Below are positions 25,593 through 34,873 of a stretch of DNA of 64,000 nucleotides, in pieces. This DNA is from Streptomyces radiopugnans. Its GTDB lineage: Bacteria; Actinomycetota; Actinomycetes; Streptomycetales; Streptomycetaceae. Position 1 is the stretch's first letter. Every line of letters begins with the position of its first letter. The stretch is from the NCBI RefSeq assembly GCF_900110735.1, contig NZ_FOET01000005.1:1-64000 (forward strand). The letters are read 5' to 3'. The notes under the pieces were generated by a model. It was given only the letters and a program-made list of their open reading frames with translations, had not been told where the DNA came from and did no database searches. The translations under genes and the position numbers were made by a program.

Positions 25593-26204
25593 ATGAGCGA
25601 TGTCAAGCTGTCCGTGATCTACTACTCGGCGACCGGCACGATCCACAAGATGGCCGAGCGTCTGGTCGAGGCGGGGAAGCAGGCGGGCGCGGAGGTGCGG
25701 CTGAGGAAGGTCGCCGAGCTCGCCCCGCCGGAGGCCATCGCCTCCAACCCCGTGTGGAGCCGGCACCACGAGGAGACCAAGGACGAGCCGAGGGCCACCC
25801 CCGACGACGTCGTCTGGGCCGACGCCGTGCTGTTCGGCACGCCCACCCGGTACGGCAACGTCGCCAGCCAGCTCAAGCAGTTCCTCGACACCCTCGGCCC
25901 GCAGTGGCAGCAGGGCCTGCTCGCCGACAAGGTGTACGCCGGCTTCACCGCCTCCCAGACCGCTCACGGCGGCCAGGAGTCGACGCTGCTGACCCTCTAC
26001 AACGTCATCATCCACTTCGGCGGCCTCGTCGTCCCGCCCGGCTACACCGACCCGCTGAAGTTCACCGACGGCAACCCCTACGGCGTCTCCCACGTCACCG
26101 GGGCGAACAACGACGCCCCGCTCACCGACGCGGAGTACGCCGCCCTCGACCACATGGCGCAGCGCGTGGTGCGCATCGCGGGCCGCCTCAGGGGGGAGGG
26201 CTGA
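25593..26204 (+). CDS. wrbA: NAD(P)H:quinone oxidoreductase WrbA
   Basis: 203 aa, the usual WrbA length. Flavodoxin-like fold: FMN phosphate loop SVIYYSATGTIHKMAE, FGTPTRYGNVASQLKQFLD, and FTASQTAHGGQESTL followed by the WrbA insert. Two-electron quinone reduction protects against redox cycling. A single-gene unit behind a 5'-UTR hairpin. Confidence 0.93.
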   Translation: MSDVKLSVIYYSATGTIHKMAERLVEAGKQAGAEVRLRKVAELAPPEAIASNPVWSRHHEETKDEPRATPDDVVWADAVLFGTPTRYGNVASQLKQFLDTLGPQWQQGLLADKVYAGFTASQTAHGGQESTLLTLYNVIIHFGGLVVPPGYTDPLKFTDGNPYGVSHVTGANNDAPLTDAEYAALDHMAQRVVRIAGRLRGEG

Positions 26205-26223
26205 CGGCCCCGCCGCACGGGTG

Positions 26224-26258
26224 GGCCGGGGGAGGGCGACGGCCGCCCTCCCCCGGCC
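26224..26258. terminator. bidirectional terminator after wrbA
   Basis: Perfect 14-bp arms (GGCCGGGGGAGGGC / GCCCTCCCCCGGCC) with a seven-base loop lie between convergent wrbA and the amine oxidase gene. Confidence 0.8.
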
Positions 26259-26300
26259 GCCTCGGGCCCGGCGCCCGCCGTACGGCGGCAGCGGGGGCGG

Positions 26301-28385
26301 TCAGGCCCGGTGGACCTCCAGCGCCGTCCGTACCGCCGACTCCAGGGCGCCCTCGATCCACGCCGTCCTGATCGAGGTGTGGTCGCCCGCGAAGAACAGC
26401 GGCCCCTCGCGGCGGCCGAGCAGCGGGAACAGCTCGGTGTGCTGCCCCGGCAGCAGTACGGCCGCCTCGCCGTACGCGTACGGGTCCCGCTGCCAGCTCT
26501 GGGTGCGCCCGGCACCGGTGTAGAAGACCTCCACCCGCTGCCCGTAGACCTGCTGCACACCGCGCAGGGCGTACGGGTAACGGGCGTCGTCCTCCAGGCA
26601 GTCCCAGCGCCGGGCGTCGTCGGCCCAGCTGTAGGAGGCCAGCAGGACGCCGCCCTCGCTGCCCTCGACGCGGTGCGAGGGGTTGAACATGAACCGGTTG
26701 GGGTTGTCGCACACCGACCCGCCGCCGGTCACGCCCGCCGCCTCCGGCTGGTCCCGGGAGATCCAGCGGCAGGCGGTGTAGTGCACGCGCTGGGCGTCGG
26801 AGATGTGGCCGCGCGGCACGGACGGGTGGGCGCCCAGCAGGCTGCCGTCGTCCGGCGCCCTCCCCAGGCGGTAGGCGTCGTACAGCCCCGGCCGTACGCG
26901 CTCCAGCTCGCGCTTCCAGTCGGCCTCGCCGAACTCCCACCAGCGGCGGCTGAACTCCAGCAGCACCTTGGTGGCGCTGTCGTAGTGCAGTTCGGTGACG
27001 GCCCGCCGCTTGCCGTACGACAGCGGCGGGGCGATCTGGACCTGCCGCAGCCCGGAGAAGGGCACGGTGAGGACCGCGAAGTCGCCGGTGAACTGCTCGC
27101 GCACCACAGCGCCGTCGCGGCCCTCGGAGACGGTGTCGATCCACACCGCCGGGCCGTCGGCGCCGACGTGCGCGGTGCCGTCGCTTCCGTTCCGCCCCTC
27201 CCCGCGGTACTCGACGCGGGTGGCGCGGCGGTCGAAGCGCACCGGGACCTTCAGGCCCTCGAGTTCCTTCAGCAGCGCGTCCGCCAGGGTGGCGGTGCCG
27301 CCCCGGAGCTCCCAGAAGGCGGTGCCGGGGTTGATCAGGGACCAGCCGATGAAGCTGTGGAGGAAGGACAGGGGCAGGCGCGAGGTGAGGTTCTCCAGGG
27401 TGCCGATCAGGTCGATCGTGCGCTCGTCGAACCCCGCGTGCTCGGTCAGGAAGCGGTGCATCGACCAGCCGCCGAACCTCTCGACCACCCGCGCCCAGCC
27501 CTCCAGGCACTCCGGCAGCGGCTTGTTCACGCGCTTCCCGTCCGGCCCGACGGTGCTGTACTCGTCGCGCACCGGGTCCAGGACCCGGCCCAGGATCACC
27601 GCGGCGGGGACGTCCCGGTACTTCTCGGGCACGCCGAAGGACCGGTTGACCGCCCGCGGGTCCTTCGCGTAGTCGGCGCGGCGCACCCGGACGCCGTTGA
27701 CGTTGATCCAGGTGCGGTACGCGGGCCTGCCGTCGGCGTCCACGTCCACCAGGTGGAAGCGGCGGCGCCTGAGCCCCAGTTCGTCGATCAGGCCCATCAC
27801 CAGCGGGTGGCTGCCGGGGATGCGCATGGCCCCGGCCTCCGCGTACTGCCTCGGGTCGGCGAAGGGCTGCTCCGAGCCCTCGTGGCCGCCGGTGCGGAAG
27901 GTCTTGATCCGGCCGCCGGCCCGGTTGCCGTTGGCCTCGACGACGGTGACGCGGTGCCCGGCCCGGCCCAGCAGCAGCGCGGTGACCAGTCCGGCCGGGC
28001 CCGCGCCGACGACCAGCACCTTCTTGCCGGACGCGCCGGACGCGCCGCCCCGCGCGGCGCCGGAACGGGGCAGGCCGTCGCGCAGGATCCTCTCGTACCG
28101 CGGGGTGAGTTCGGAGCCGTCCTCGTCCAGCAGGAGGATGGCGCGGGCCACCGCCAGGCAGGCCTGCCGGTCGGCGGCGCCCGCGGGCCCGGGGGAGTCC
28201 CCGGGAGAGGATGCCCGGGACGGGGGAGCGGCGGGCGCGGCGGCACCGAGCCCGGCGACGGCGGCGGCCGTCGTGGTGCCGACCGCGAACCGCCGCCGCG
28301 ACAGGGACGCGGCGGTCCCGGCGGTGCGGTGGGCGGTGACTTCGGTGGTGTGTCCGGTGGTGTGACTGTCTTCGTGGGGAGCCAT
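26301..28385 (-). CDS. Tat-exported flavin L-amino-acid oxidase (L-glutamate-oxidase-like)
   Basis: 694 aa. A twin-arginine signal ([20 protein letters not shown], about residues 29-48) predicts export of the folded flavoprotein. FAD-binding segments are [20 protein letters not shown] with [16 protein letters not shown], and near the C terminus [20 protein letters not shown]. Length, Tat signal and segments such as [20 protein letters not shown] resemble Streptomyces L-glutamate oxidase, which releases H2O2, ammonia and 2-oxoglutarate. Substrate choice cannot be read with certainty; other L-amino acids are possible. Confidence 0.85.
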   Translation of the reverse strand: MAPHEDSHTTGHTTEVTAHRTAGTAASLSRRRFAVGTTTAAAVAGLGAAAPAAPPSRASSPGDSPGPAGAADRQACLAVARAILLLDEDGSELTPRYERILRDGLPRSGAARGGASGASGKKVLVVGAGPAGLVTALLLGRAGHRVTVVEANGNRAGGRIKTFRTGGHEGSEQPFADPRQYAEAGAMRIPGSHPLVMGLIDELGLRRRRFHLVDVDADGRPAYRTWINVNGVRVRRADYAKDPRAVNRSFGVPEKYRDVPAAVILGRVLDPVRDEYSTVGPDGKRVNKPLPECLEGWARVVERFGGWSMHRFLTEHAGFDERTIDLIGTLENLTSRLPLSFLHSFIGWSLINPGTAFWELRGGTATLADALLKELEGLKVPVRFDRRATRVEYRGEGRNGSDGTAHVGADGPAVWIDTVSEGRDGAVVREQFTGDFAVLTVPFSGLRQVQIAPPLSYGKRRAVTELHYDSATKVLLEFSRRWWEFGEADWKRELERVRPGLYDAYRLGRAPDDGSLLGAHPSVPRGHISDAQRVHYTACRWISRDQPEAAGVTGGGSVCDNPNRFMFNPSHRVEGSEGGVLLASYSWADDARRWDCLEDDARYPYALRGVQQVYGQRVEVFYTGAGRTQSWQRDPYAYGEAAVLLPGQHTELFPLLGRREGPLFFAGDHTSIRTAWIEGALESAVRTALEVHRA

Positions 28386-28521
28386 GGCATCTGACTAGGG
28401 CCGCGCCGCCCCGGCGGGCCGTCGGCGCACGGGACGACCTGCCGGATTCCCCCGTACGGGAGCGGCTTCCGGGTGCGAAAAGCCGTTGGGGAGCGGCGCG
28501 CGTCTCGGGCAGTGTGCCCCC

Positions 28522-29073
28522 ATGGACATCATGAGCTCCGCCCACGTCGCCCTGCGCCCCCTGGACGAGGCGCTGCTGGACGCGCTGGCGGCCACGGCCG
28601 CCGCCGACGCGGACCCCGGCGAGGTGATGCCGCCCGCCGAGGACGGGAGCGGGCCCGGCTGGACGGACGCCCGGCGCGAGGCGTTCGTCCGCTTCCACCG
28701 CTCGCGCTCCCTGCGCGCGGATCCGGTGGAGACCGTGTACGCCGTCCTCGTCACGGAACCGGGGGAGGACGGACGGCCGCGGGAGGCGGTCGCCGGAGCC
28801 GCCCGGCTGGCCCCCGCCCCGGAGCCGGGCGCGGTCGAGGCCGGACTGTGGCTCGGCCGCTCCCACCGCGGCCGGGGCATCGGCACGGCGGTGTTCGCCC
28901 TCCTCCTCGACGAGGCCCGTGCCGCCGGAGCCGCCCGGCTGCTCGCCCGTACGCACGAGACCAACGCCGCTGCCCGCCGCCTGCTCGCGGCCGCCGGAAC
29001 CGGCCTGGAGTTCCACGGGGACGGGACGGTCACAGCGTGGTGGCCGCCGGCCGGCCGCCGCCCGCCGGCCTGA
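28522..29073 (+). CDS. GNAT acetyltransferase
   Basis: 183 aa from the ATG at 28522 (another ATG three codons on). GNAT motif A is LWLGRSHRGRGIGTAVFALL, followed by the usual NAAARRLLAAAG. No strong ribosome-binding site is visible. The last 44 bp overlap, tail to tail, the FAD oxidoreductase gene. Confidence 0.85.
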   Translation: MDIMSSAHVALRPLDEALLDALAATAAADADPGEVMPPAEDGSGPGWTDARREAFVRFHRSRSLRADPVETVYAVLVTEPGEDGRPREAVAGAARLAPAPEPGAVEAGLWLGRSHRGRGIGTAVFALLLDEARAAGAARLLARTHETNAAARRLLAAAGTGLEFHGDGTVTAWWPPAGRRPPA

Positions 29074-30478
29074 TGTTGCGGTTGAAGCGGAAGAGGTTGT
29101 GCGGGTCGTGGACGGCCTTGAGGGCCGCCAGCCGCTCGTAGGCGCCCGCGTCGTAGCCCGCGCGGGTCTGGGCCTCGCCGGCCCGCTCGCCGTCCCCGTA
29201 GAGGAAGGCCGGGCTGTGGCCCAGCGTCCAGGGGGCCAGGGCCTCGCGCAGCAGGTCGAACCGGTCGCGGATCTGCCGGAGGCTGTGCCCGGTGCCGCCG
29301 GGCGGAGGACCGGGGGAGGCGATGGCGCGCACGATGTACTCCGCCTCCCGGTGGTCCACGGCGACCGCCGCCGGCCCGCGCCTGCGCAGCGCCCCGCCGA
29401 GGTGGCGCACGTCAGTGACGCAGGGGACGGGCGAGCCGGGCCCCACCGTGTCGAGCACCGCGTCCAGCGCCTCGGGCGGCAGTTCGCGCAGCAGGGCGTT
29501 GGTGGCGGTGTAGGGCTGGGGGAAGGGCGGGTCGCGGTGGACGGAGTCGCACTCGGCGTACGGCATCTCGCGCAGGTCGTCCACGAGCCGCTCGCCGACC
29601 GCCCGCAGCGGCGCCACCAGCCGCTCGCCCTCCTCGGCCGGGCCGCTGTGGACGATCCGGAACGAGGCGGCGTACCGGCCGCGCAGCGGCGCGGTGACGG
29701 CCGGCACGTCGGGGTGGGAGAGCAGGGCGACGGAGGAGGTCAGCGTCTCGGGCACGTCCGCCGTCCAGCGCCGCCAGACCTCCAGCGCCCGGTCCGCCAG
29801 CGGGGCGCCGAAGACGAGCTGCCCGCCGTAGATCGCGGGTACGGGGAAGAGTTCGATCTCCATGGCCGTCACCACGCCGAAGTTGCCGCCGGTGCCCAGC
29901 AGGGCGCCGAACAGCTCCTCGCCGGGAACGGTGCGGCGCGGCCGGCCGTCGGCGGTGACGACCTCCAGGGCGCGCACGTGGTCGGCCGCGTAGCCGAACC
30001 GCCGGGCCAGCAGGCCGATGCCGCCGCCCAGGGTGTAGCCGACGGCGCCGACGGTCGGCGAGGAGCCGTTGAGCGGGGCCAGGCCGTGGGCGGCGGCCGC
30101 CGCGACCACCGCGCCCCACCGTGCGCCGGCGGTGACGCGCGCGGTACGGCTCTCCGGATCGACGCTCACGCCCGTCATCCGCCGGGTGCCGATCAGCACC
30201 CCGCCCTCGGCGGCCACCGACAGCCCGTGCCCGGTGGCCTGCACCGCCACCGGCAGACGGCGTCCGGCGGCGTACGACACGGCCAGCCGTACGTCCTCGG
30301 CGTCCACCGCGCCGACGACCAGGTCGGGGCGGTGGGTCCAGGCCGTCTGGAAACCGGAGACCTCCTCGTCGTAGCCGGGGTCGCCGGGCCCGAGGACCGG
30401 GCCGGTGGCGGCGAGTGGACGGCGGGCGGTGCCGGGGGCTCCGGGGGTTCGGGCGCTGCTGTGCTGTGCGCTCTCCAT
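29030..30478 (-). CDS. FAD-linked oxidoreductase, berberine-bridge type
   Basis: 482 aa. PCMH-type FAD-binding domain: VAVQATGHGLSV with the His usually attached covalently to FAD, then PTVGAVGYTLGGGIGLLARR. The C terminus has the BBE segment DPHNLFRFNRNIRP. The Cys that gives bicovalent FAD in many relatives (GxCxxVG) is Ser here (NGSSPTVG), so a single His link is expected. Likely oxidises a small alcohol, sugar or phenolic. Divergent from a LysR regulator with a palindrome between. Confidence 0.88.
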   Translation of the reverse strand: MESAQHSSARTPGAPGTARRPLAATGPVLGPGDPGYDEEVSGFQTAWTHRPDLVVGAVDAEDVRLAVSYAAGRRLPVAVQATGHGLSVAAEGGVLIGTRRMTGVSVDPESRTARVTAGARWGAVVAAAAAHGLAPLNGSSPTVGAVGYTLGGGIGLLARRFGYAADHVRALEVVTADGRPRRTVPGEELFGALLGTGGNFGVVTAMEIELFPVPAIYGGQLVFGAPLADRALEVWRRWTADVPETLTSSVALLSHPDVPAVTAPLRGRYAASFRIVHSGPAEEGERLVAPLRAVGERLVDDLREMPYAECDSVHRDPPFPQPYTATNALLRELPPEALDAVLDTVGPGSPVPCVTDVRHLGGALRRRGPAAVAVDHREAEYIVRAIASPGPPPGGTGHSLRQIRDRFDLLREALAPWTLGHSPAFLYGDGERAGEAQTRAGYDAGAYERLAALKAVHDPHNLFRFNRNIRPAGGGRPAATTL

Positions 30479-30502
30479 GACCTCCAGGGTGGTGGCGGTT
30501 CG

Positions 30503-30532
30503 CCCATAAGTCCAAGATCTGGTCGGTATGGG
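30503..30532. promoter_or_regulatory. LysR-type operator in the divergent region
   Basis: CCCATA and TATGGG form a perfect 6-bp inverted repeat with an 18-bp spacer whose centre is the palindrome AGATCT; single C and G flanks also match. It lies in the 71-bp gap between the FAD-oxidase and LysR genes. Confidence 0.7.
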
Positions 30533-30549
30533 AACTAGAATCAGCGGTT

Positions 30550-31503
30550 ATGGAGATTCGGCAGCTTCGCTATCTCGTCGCCGTGGTGGAGGAGGCTGGC
30601 TTCACCCGCGCCGCCGAGCGCCTGCATGTCGCCCAGCCCGGCGTCAGCGCCCAGATCCGCCGGTTGGAGAGGGAGTTGGGCCAGCCACTGCTGGACCGGT
30701 CCGGCCGCACGGTGCGCCCCACGGAGGCGGGCGAGGCGCTGCTGCCCTACGCGCGGGCCGCGCTCGCGGCCGTCGACGGCATGAGGCAGACCGCGGACGA
30801 GTTCACCGGGCTGCTGCGCGGCCGGGTCACGGTCGGGCTGTTCTCGGCCGCGGCCACCCACGACCTCGACGTGGTCTCCGTGCTGGCCGGCTTCCACGAG
30901 GACCACCCGCACGTGGAGATCACCCTCACCGAGGACGTCTCGGACCGGATGGTCACCGCGCTCCAGCACGGTGAACTGGACGTGGCGGTGATCGGGCTCA
31001 CCGGCGAGGAGCCGCCGCCGGGCGTCGACCTCCGGATCGTCGTCGACGAACCGCTGGTCGCGGCCGTCCCGCCGGGTGACCCGCTGGCCGGGCGCGCGAG
31101 CGTGGCGCTGGCCGCGCTCGGTGAGCGCACCCTGATCAGCCTGCCGCGCGGCACCGGGCTGCGCGCGGTGCTCGACCGGGCCTGCGCCGCGGCCGGGATC
31201 CGGCCGCGCGTCGGCTACGAGGCCGCCGCGCCGCACGTCCTGGCCGAGCTGGCCGCACGGGGCCTGGGCGTCGCCGTGCTCCCGGCGGGCTCGGCGGCGG
31301 AGGCCGGGGACCGGCTGCGCGCGCTGGAGATCGTACGGCCGCGGCTGCGCGGCCGGATCGCCCTGGCCTGGCGCACCGACGGCCCCTCCGGGCCGGCGGC
31401 CCGGGCCTTCCTGGCCCGCATGCGCGAGGCGATGCCGGCACCGGCGCCCGCCGGCCGGGTGGCGGGCGCCGGCCGGGCTACGGGCACCGGCATCGCGGGG
31501 TGA
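30550..31503 (+). CDS. LysR-family transcriptional regulator
   Basis: 317 aa. N-terminal winged helix-turn-helix (residues 1-60, FTRAAERLHVAQPGVSAQIR), then a periplasmic-binding-protein-like effector domain (VTVGLFSAAATHDL). Divergent gene order plus the palindrome between make the adjacent FAD oxidoreductase its likely target. Effector unknown. Confidence 0.92.
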   Translation: MEIRQLRYLVAVVEEAGFTRAAERLHVAQPGVSAQIRRLERELGQPLLDRSGRTVRPTEAGEALLPYARAALAAVDGMRQTADEFTGLLRGRVTVGLFSAAATHDLDVVSVLAGFHEDHPHVEITLTEDVSDRMVTALQHGELDVAVIGLTGEEPPPGVDLRIVVDEPLVAAVPPGDPLAGRASVALAALGERTLISLPRGTGLRAVLDRACAAAGIRPRVGYEAAAPHVLAELAARGLGVAVLPAGSAAEAGDRLRALEIVRPRLRGRIALAWRTDGPSGPAARAFLARMREAMPAPAPAGRVAGAGRATGTGIAG

Positions 31504-31516
31504 GACCGGGGGCGGT

Positions 31517-32545
31517 TCAGGGGACGGAGGGGCCGCCCAGATAGGTGCCGTCGGCGTCGTAGGGCCAGGCGTTGGCGACGCAGCCCTTGAGACCCTTGAT
31601 CTGCTGCATCATCGCGGGCGCCGGCCGCCCCGGGCCGGGGCAGGTCTCGTGGCCGCGGCCGATGCGGTGGCCGACCTCGTGGTTGACGATCAGCGCCCGG
31701 TACTCGGTGACGGGCCCGGCGAACTGCGGCGATCCCAGCACCCAGCGTTTGAGGTTGACCACCACGGTGGGGCCGACGGCGCAGTTCAGCTCGCCGCGGG
31801 TGTTGAGCCCGGCGGCGCCGCAGATGGCGTCGGCGGTGCCGGGGGTGGCGATCTTGACGATGAAGTCGGCGGGCCCGGAGGCCACGAGGCGGAAGCCGTT
31901 GACACCGTCGTTGGTCCAGCCGCGCGGATGGGCGAGGATCGCGGCGACCTCCCGCGCGGCCTGCCGGGCGGAGAGCTCGATGCCGTCCTCCACCTGCACC
32001 TGGTAGGTGCGGATGGTGCCCTGCCCGACGGCCTCACCGGAGGCCTGGGCGGTGGTGAAGGTGCCCGGACCGGTTGCCGGGACCGGGATCACCGACTGCT
32101 CTGCCGACTCGTCCGGCTCGTCCGGCTCCTGCGTGGAGGGCGACGGCGACGGCGAAGGGGAGGGCGACTCGGAGACGGAGGGGGAGGGGGACGGCGGCAC
32201 GAACACCGCCTCCTCGGAGGCCCTCAGCTCGTCCGGGTCCTGCGGCGTGGCCATGGTCCGGGACTCGGCGGAGTCCTGCTCGGTGACGAGTAATCCGCCG
32301 AGGGCGAAGGCCCCGACGGTCGCCACGGAGGCCAGTACCCGTATGTGCGGACGTCTCCGGCGGCGGCTGCCCGGACGGCCCCCGCCGCCCTGGCCGCCCC
32401 GGCGGTGGGTGGCACCGCGGCGAGCGGTGTCGGTGCGCCGGTTGCTGGGCCGGTCGGTGCGGCGGCGGCTCAAGATGGACTCCCCCCGTGGTTCGGCGTA
32501 CGCGAAGGTGCTCTCGGCGAATCGTGGGGGGCGGTCGAAGATCAC
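31517..32545 (-). CDS. DUF3152 secreted metalloprotease-like protein
   Basis: 342 aa from the GTG at 32545 (VIFDRPPRF); a TTG at 32566 is an alternative. An Arg-rich cytoplasmic N terminus precedes one membrane helix (VLASVATVGAFALGGLLV) and a Ser-Pro repeat linker. The C-terminal DUF3152 domain contains HEVGHRIGRGH, matching the zinc-protease signature HExGHxxGxxH. Probably membrane-anchored and facing outside. Catalytic activity is inferred from the motif only. Confidence 0.85.
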   Translation of the reverse strand: MIFDRPPRFAESTFAYAEPRGESILSRRRTDRPSNRRTDTARRGATHRRGGQGGGGRPGSRRRRRPHIRVLASVATVGAFALGGLLVTEQDSAESRTMATPQDPDELRASEEAVFVPPSPSPSVSESPSPSPSPSPSTQEPDEPDESAEQSVIPVPATGPGTFTTAQASGEAVGQGTIRTYQVQVEDGIELSARQAAREVAAILAHPRGWTNDGVNGFRLVASGPADFIVKIATPGTADAICGAAGLNTRGELNCAVGPTVVVNLKRWVLGSPQFAGPVTEYRALIVNHEVGHRIGRGHETCPGPGRPAPAMMQQIKGLKGCVANAWPYDADGTYLGGPSVP

Positions 32546-32650
32546 CGTAACACCGCCGTACGACAAGCCGGTTGTGGGACCACCGGCCGCCGCCGCACCC
32601 GGCGCGCCCCCGCGGAACTCCCCCGCGGCGCGCTCCGCGCCGCCCCCGTG

Positions 32651-33682
32651 TCACGCTCCGGCGAGCGCCCGCTCCCCGGGCTCGCAGGCCTTCCGCAGCG
32701 CGTCCAGCTCGTCCGGCGGCAGCCGCAGCGAGGCCCCGCGCCTGCCCGCGTCGAGCAACGACCGGCCCGCCGCCAGCCACTCCCCGTGGGGTTCGACGCC
32801 GACGAACTCGGCCAGCCGCGACAGCTCCCGCTCGGTCGCGTCCAGCAGGTCCTCGTACGACAGGCTCGTCCGGGCCGCCTCCGGCACCCGGGCCAGGTGC
32901 TCCAGGCACTCGGTCACCAGCCGAGACCACAACTCCCCGAACCGGGCCACCGGCATCACCCGGTCGAACACCAGCCGGGGGTCGAACGGGTCCTGGAGGA
33001 GCCCTGCCAGGTCCGGCGGGAGCTCGCGGGCGTGCTCGGGCGTCAGCTCGTCACCGAACTCCAGGCCCAGCAGCGCGTACATCTCCTCCAGCATCGAGAT
33101 CATCCGGAAACCGGTGTGGCGGCTCATCGACAGCGCGCAGTCGGGGCCGCCGCGGTACAGGTGGACGAACCTCGCCTCGGGGAAGCCCGCCCGCAGCCTC
33201 GGCACCCACCGCACCGAGAAACCCGAGCGCTCCACCACCGCCCGGCGCCCGAACCGGGCGCACAGCAGCCCGAACAGCTCCCGGTACTGCTCCTCGACCG
33301 GGCGGCGCGGCCAGGCGGAGACCAGCGGGGCGAGCTCGTCCAGCAGGCCGTCGGGGTCGTCGGTGAGGTGCGGCAGCACCATCAGGGACAGCCTGGGGAT
33401 GCCGGTGGTCTCGGCCGAGAAGCGCCCCGGACGGCGCGGGTAGAGGAACTCCGGAATGGGCGCGCCGCTGCGGACCATCCTGTCGAACGTGGGGTTGGGC
33501 TCGGCCAGGAGCCGCCAGAACTCCCCGCCCTCCAGGGACCCTTCGGGCATCCCCTCGGACCCGACCGAGGCCAGCAGCTCGTTGAGGCTGAGGACGTCCC
33601 GGTGCAGGTTCAGCACACGCGAAAGGGCGGTCGAACCGCTCCGCCCCGTCCCGACGACGAACGACAACGGCCGTGCGCTCAC
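32651..33682 (-). CDS. sulfotransferase-family protein
   Basis: 343 aa from the GTG at 33682; a GTG three codons upstream is also possible. The N terminus SFVVGTGRSGSTALSRVL has the 5'-phosphosulfate loop of PAPS-dependent sulfotransferases, and FVHLYRGGPDCALSMSRHTG corresponds to the 3'-phosphate-binding segment. Transfers sulfate from PAPS to an unknown acceptor. No biosynthetic cluster is apparent around it. Confidence 0.85.
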   Translation of the reverse strand: MSARPLSFVVGTGRSGSTALSRVLNLHRDVLSLNELLASVGSEGMPEGSLEGGEFWRLLAEPNPTFDRMVRSGAPIPEFLYPRRPGRFSAETTGIPRLSLMVLPHLTDDPDGLLDELAPLVSAWPRRPVEEQYRELFGLLCARFGRRAVVERSGFSVRWVPRLRAGFPEARFVHLYRGGPDCALSMSRHTGFRMISMLEEMYALLGLEFGDELTPEHARELPPDLAGLLQDPFDPRLVFDRVMPVARFGELWSRLVTECLEHLARVPEAARTSLSYEDLLDATERELSRLAEFVGVEPHGEWLAAGRSLLDAGRRGASLRLPPDELDALRKACEPGERALAGA

Positions 33683-33871
33683 GTCCCCCACCCCACTGCC
33701 CCCTCGGTCCCGTTCCCGTTCCCGTTCCCGGCGCTGGTCCGGTTCCGCCGGTGATCTCCACACCGCAGCGTACGGACCCGGCCGCCGCGTGCGGCAGGGC
33801 GACTTCCGGCCACCCGCCGCCACCCGCCCGCCGAATCGCCCGGTGAGGCGGGCGGATGGGAGGGTGGGGCC

Positions 33872-34090
33872 ATGACGGAGGGAAACGGGAACAGCGGCGG
33901 GGAGCGGCCGGGGAACGGCGATCTCGCGACGGGGATCTCCATCGGAACGGCGATCGGCGTCGCCCTCGGCCTGACGGTCTTCGACAACATCGCCCTCGGG
34001 ATCGGCGTCGGGATGGCCTTCGGCGTCGCCCTCGGCTCGGCCCGGCGGAACCGCCGGGAGCCTCCCGGCGGTTCCGGGGACGAGCGCTGA
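33872..34090 (+). CDS. small glycine-zipper membrane protein
   Basis: 72 aa. A polar Gly/Asn-rich N terminus, then two short hydrophobic segments rich in Gly (ISIGTAIGVALGLTV, IGVGMAFGVALG), then a basic tail. This glycine-zipper pattern recurs in small actinobacterial membrane proteins of unknown function. The ATG is preceded by GGAGGGTGGGG. Confidence 0.75.
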   Translation: MTEGNGNSGGERPGNGDLATGISIGTAIGVALGLTVFDNIALGIGVGMAFGVALGSARRNRREPPGGSGDER

Positions 34091-34149
34091 GGCGCTCCTC
34101 CGCGGTGGCGGGCCCGGTGACGGCGGGCCCGGTCACGCGGCGGCCCGGG

Positions 34150-34410
34150 TCACGGCAGGAGGCGCCGGCTGCGGGCGTTGGCGGCGGCGAGACGGGCGCT
34201 GAGCTGTTCGTGCGCGGTGAGCGGCCGGACGTCGTCCGGCTTCGCGTCCCACTCCCGCCCGCCGCCGAGCGGGCGCAGCCACACCCGTCCGGGGTGGACG
34301 TCCATCACGTCCCCGATCCGCCCGTCCCGCAGATCCCGTGCCACCGAGCCGACCGCGATCGCGGGCGGCCTCTCCCGCCTCTCCTGCCTCTCCCGCCTTT
34401 CCGCGCTCAC
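34150..34410 (-). CDS. small conserved hypothetical protein
   Basis: 86 aa from the GTG at 34410, overlapping the previous gene's stop as GTGA. The core AIAVGSVARDLRDGRIGDVM, then HPGRVWLRPLGGGREWDAKP, looks like a small beta-barrel (KOW/PRC-like) domain. I believe similar proteins occur in other Streptomyces. Function unknown. Confidence 0.7.
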   Translation of the reverse strand: MSAERRERQERRERPPAIAVGSVARDLRDGRIGDVMDVHPGRVWLRPLGGGREWDAKPDDVRPLTAHEQLSARLAAANARSRRLLP

Positions 34411-34652
34411 CGAGCCGCCCCGGGCCTCGGCGCGGCCAGGGCCGTCCCCGGCGGCTCGGCCGGTGGTCCGGCAGGTGGTGCGGAGTCCGGTGCGTACCCG
34501 GCGTGTACGGGCGCCGGCGTCCGCCGGGGGCCCCCGGCGCGGCGGCCCGGAGGAGCCTCCGCGGTCGTGTCCGCGCCCGCGTCCCTCGCGGCGCGGGCGA
34601 GGTCCTCGCCGTCGGCGAAGACCGCCGGGGAGTGGTGAGTTCGGGATTCCAT
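34407..34652 (-). CDS. small hypothetical protein
   Basis: 81 aa from the ATG at 34652, with ACGGAG upstream. The N-terminal part (SPAVFADGEDLARAARDAGA) looks folded; the rest is Pro/Ala/Arg rich. Stop overlaps the next start (GTGA), which supports expression. No family recognised. Confidence 0.5.
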   Translation of the reverse strand: MESRTHHSPAVFADGEDLARAARDAGADTTAEAPPGRRAGGPRRTPAPVHAGYAPDSAPPAGPPAEPPGTALAAPRPGAAR

Positions 34653-34873
34653 CGTGCTCCGTGATACGTCGATGCCCTCTGACGGGCGACTATCACTTTC
34701 TGTATCCCGATCGTCGCTTTCCGACGCCGCCGCCGACGGATTTTTCACCGTGACCCCACACGGGCCCCGGGAAGGAGAACGGAAGGTGACGGCGCGGTGC
34801 CGGGGTCAACCGGCCGCTGGGGACGGGTGGTTCGACCGCGGTGCCCACCGGGACGCGAGCCCGGAGGTCTATC

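Noticed and set aside
31441..31503. Hairpin-forming GC repeats at the end of the LysR gene
   Set aside because: They lie within the coding sequence and encode an Ala/Gly/Pro-rich tail; too weak to call a terminator.
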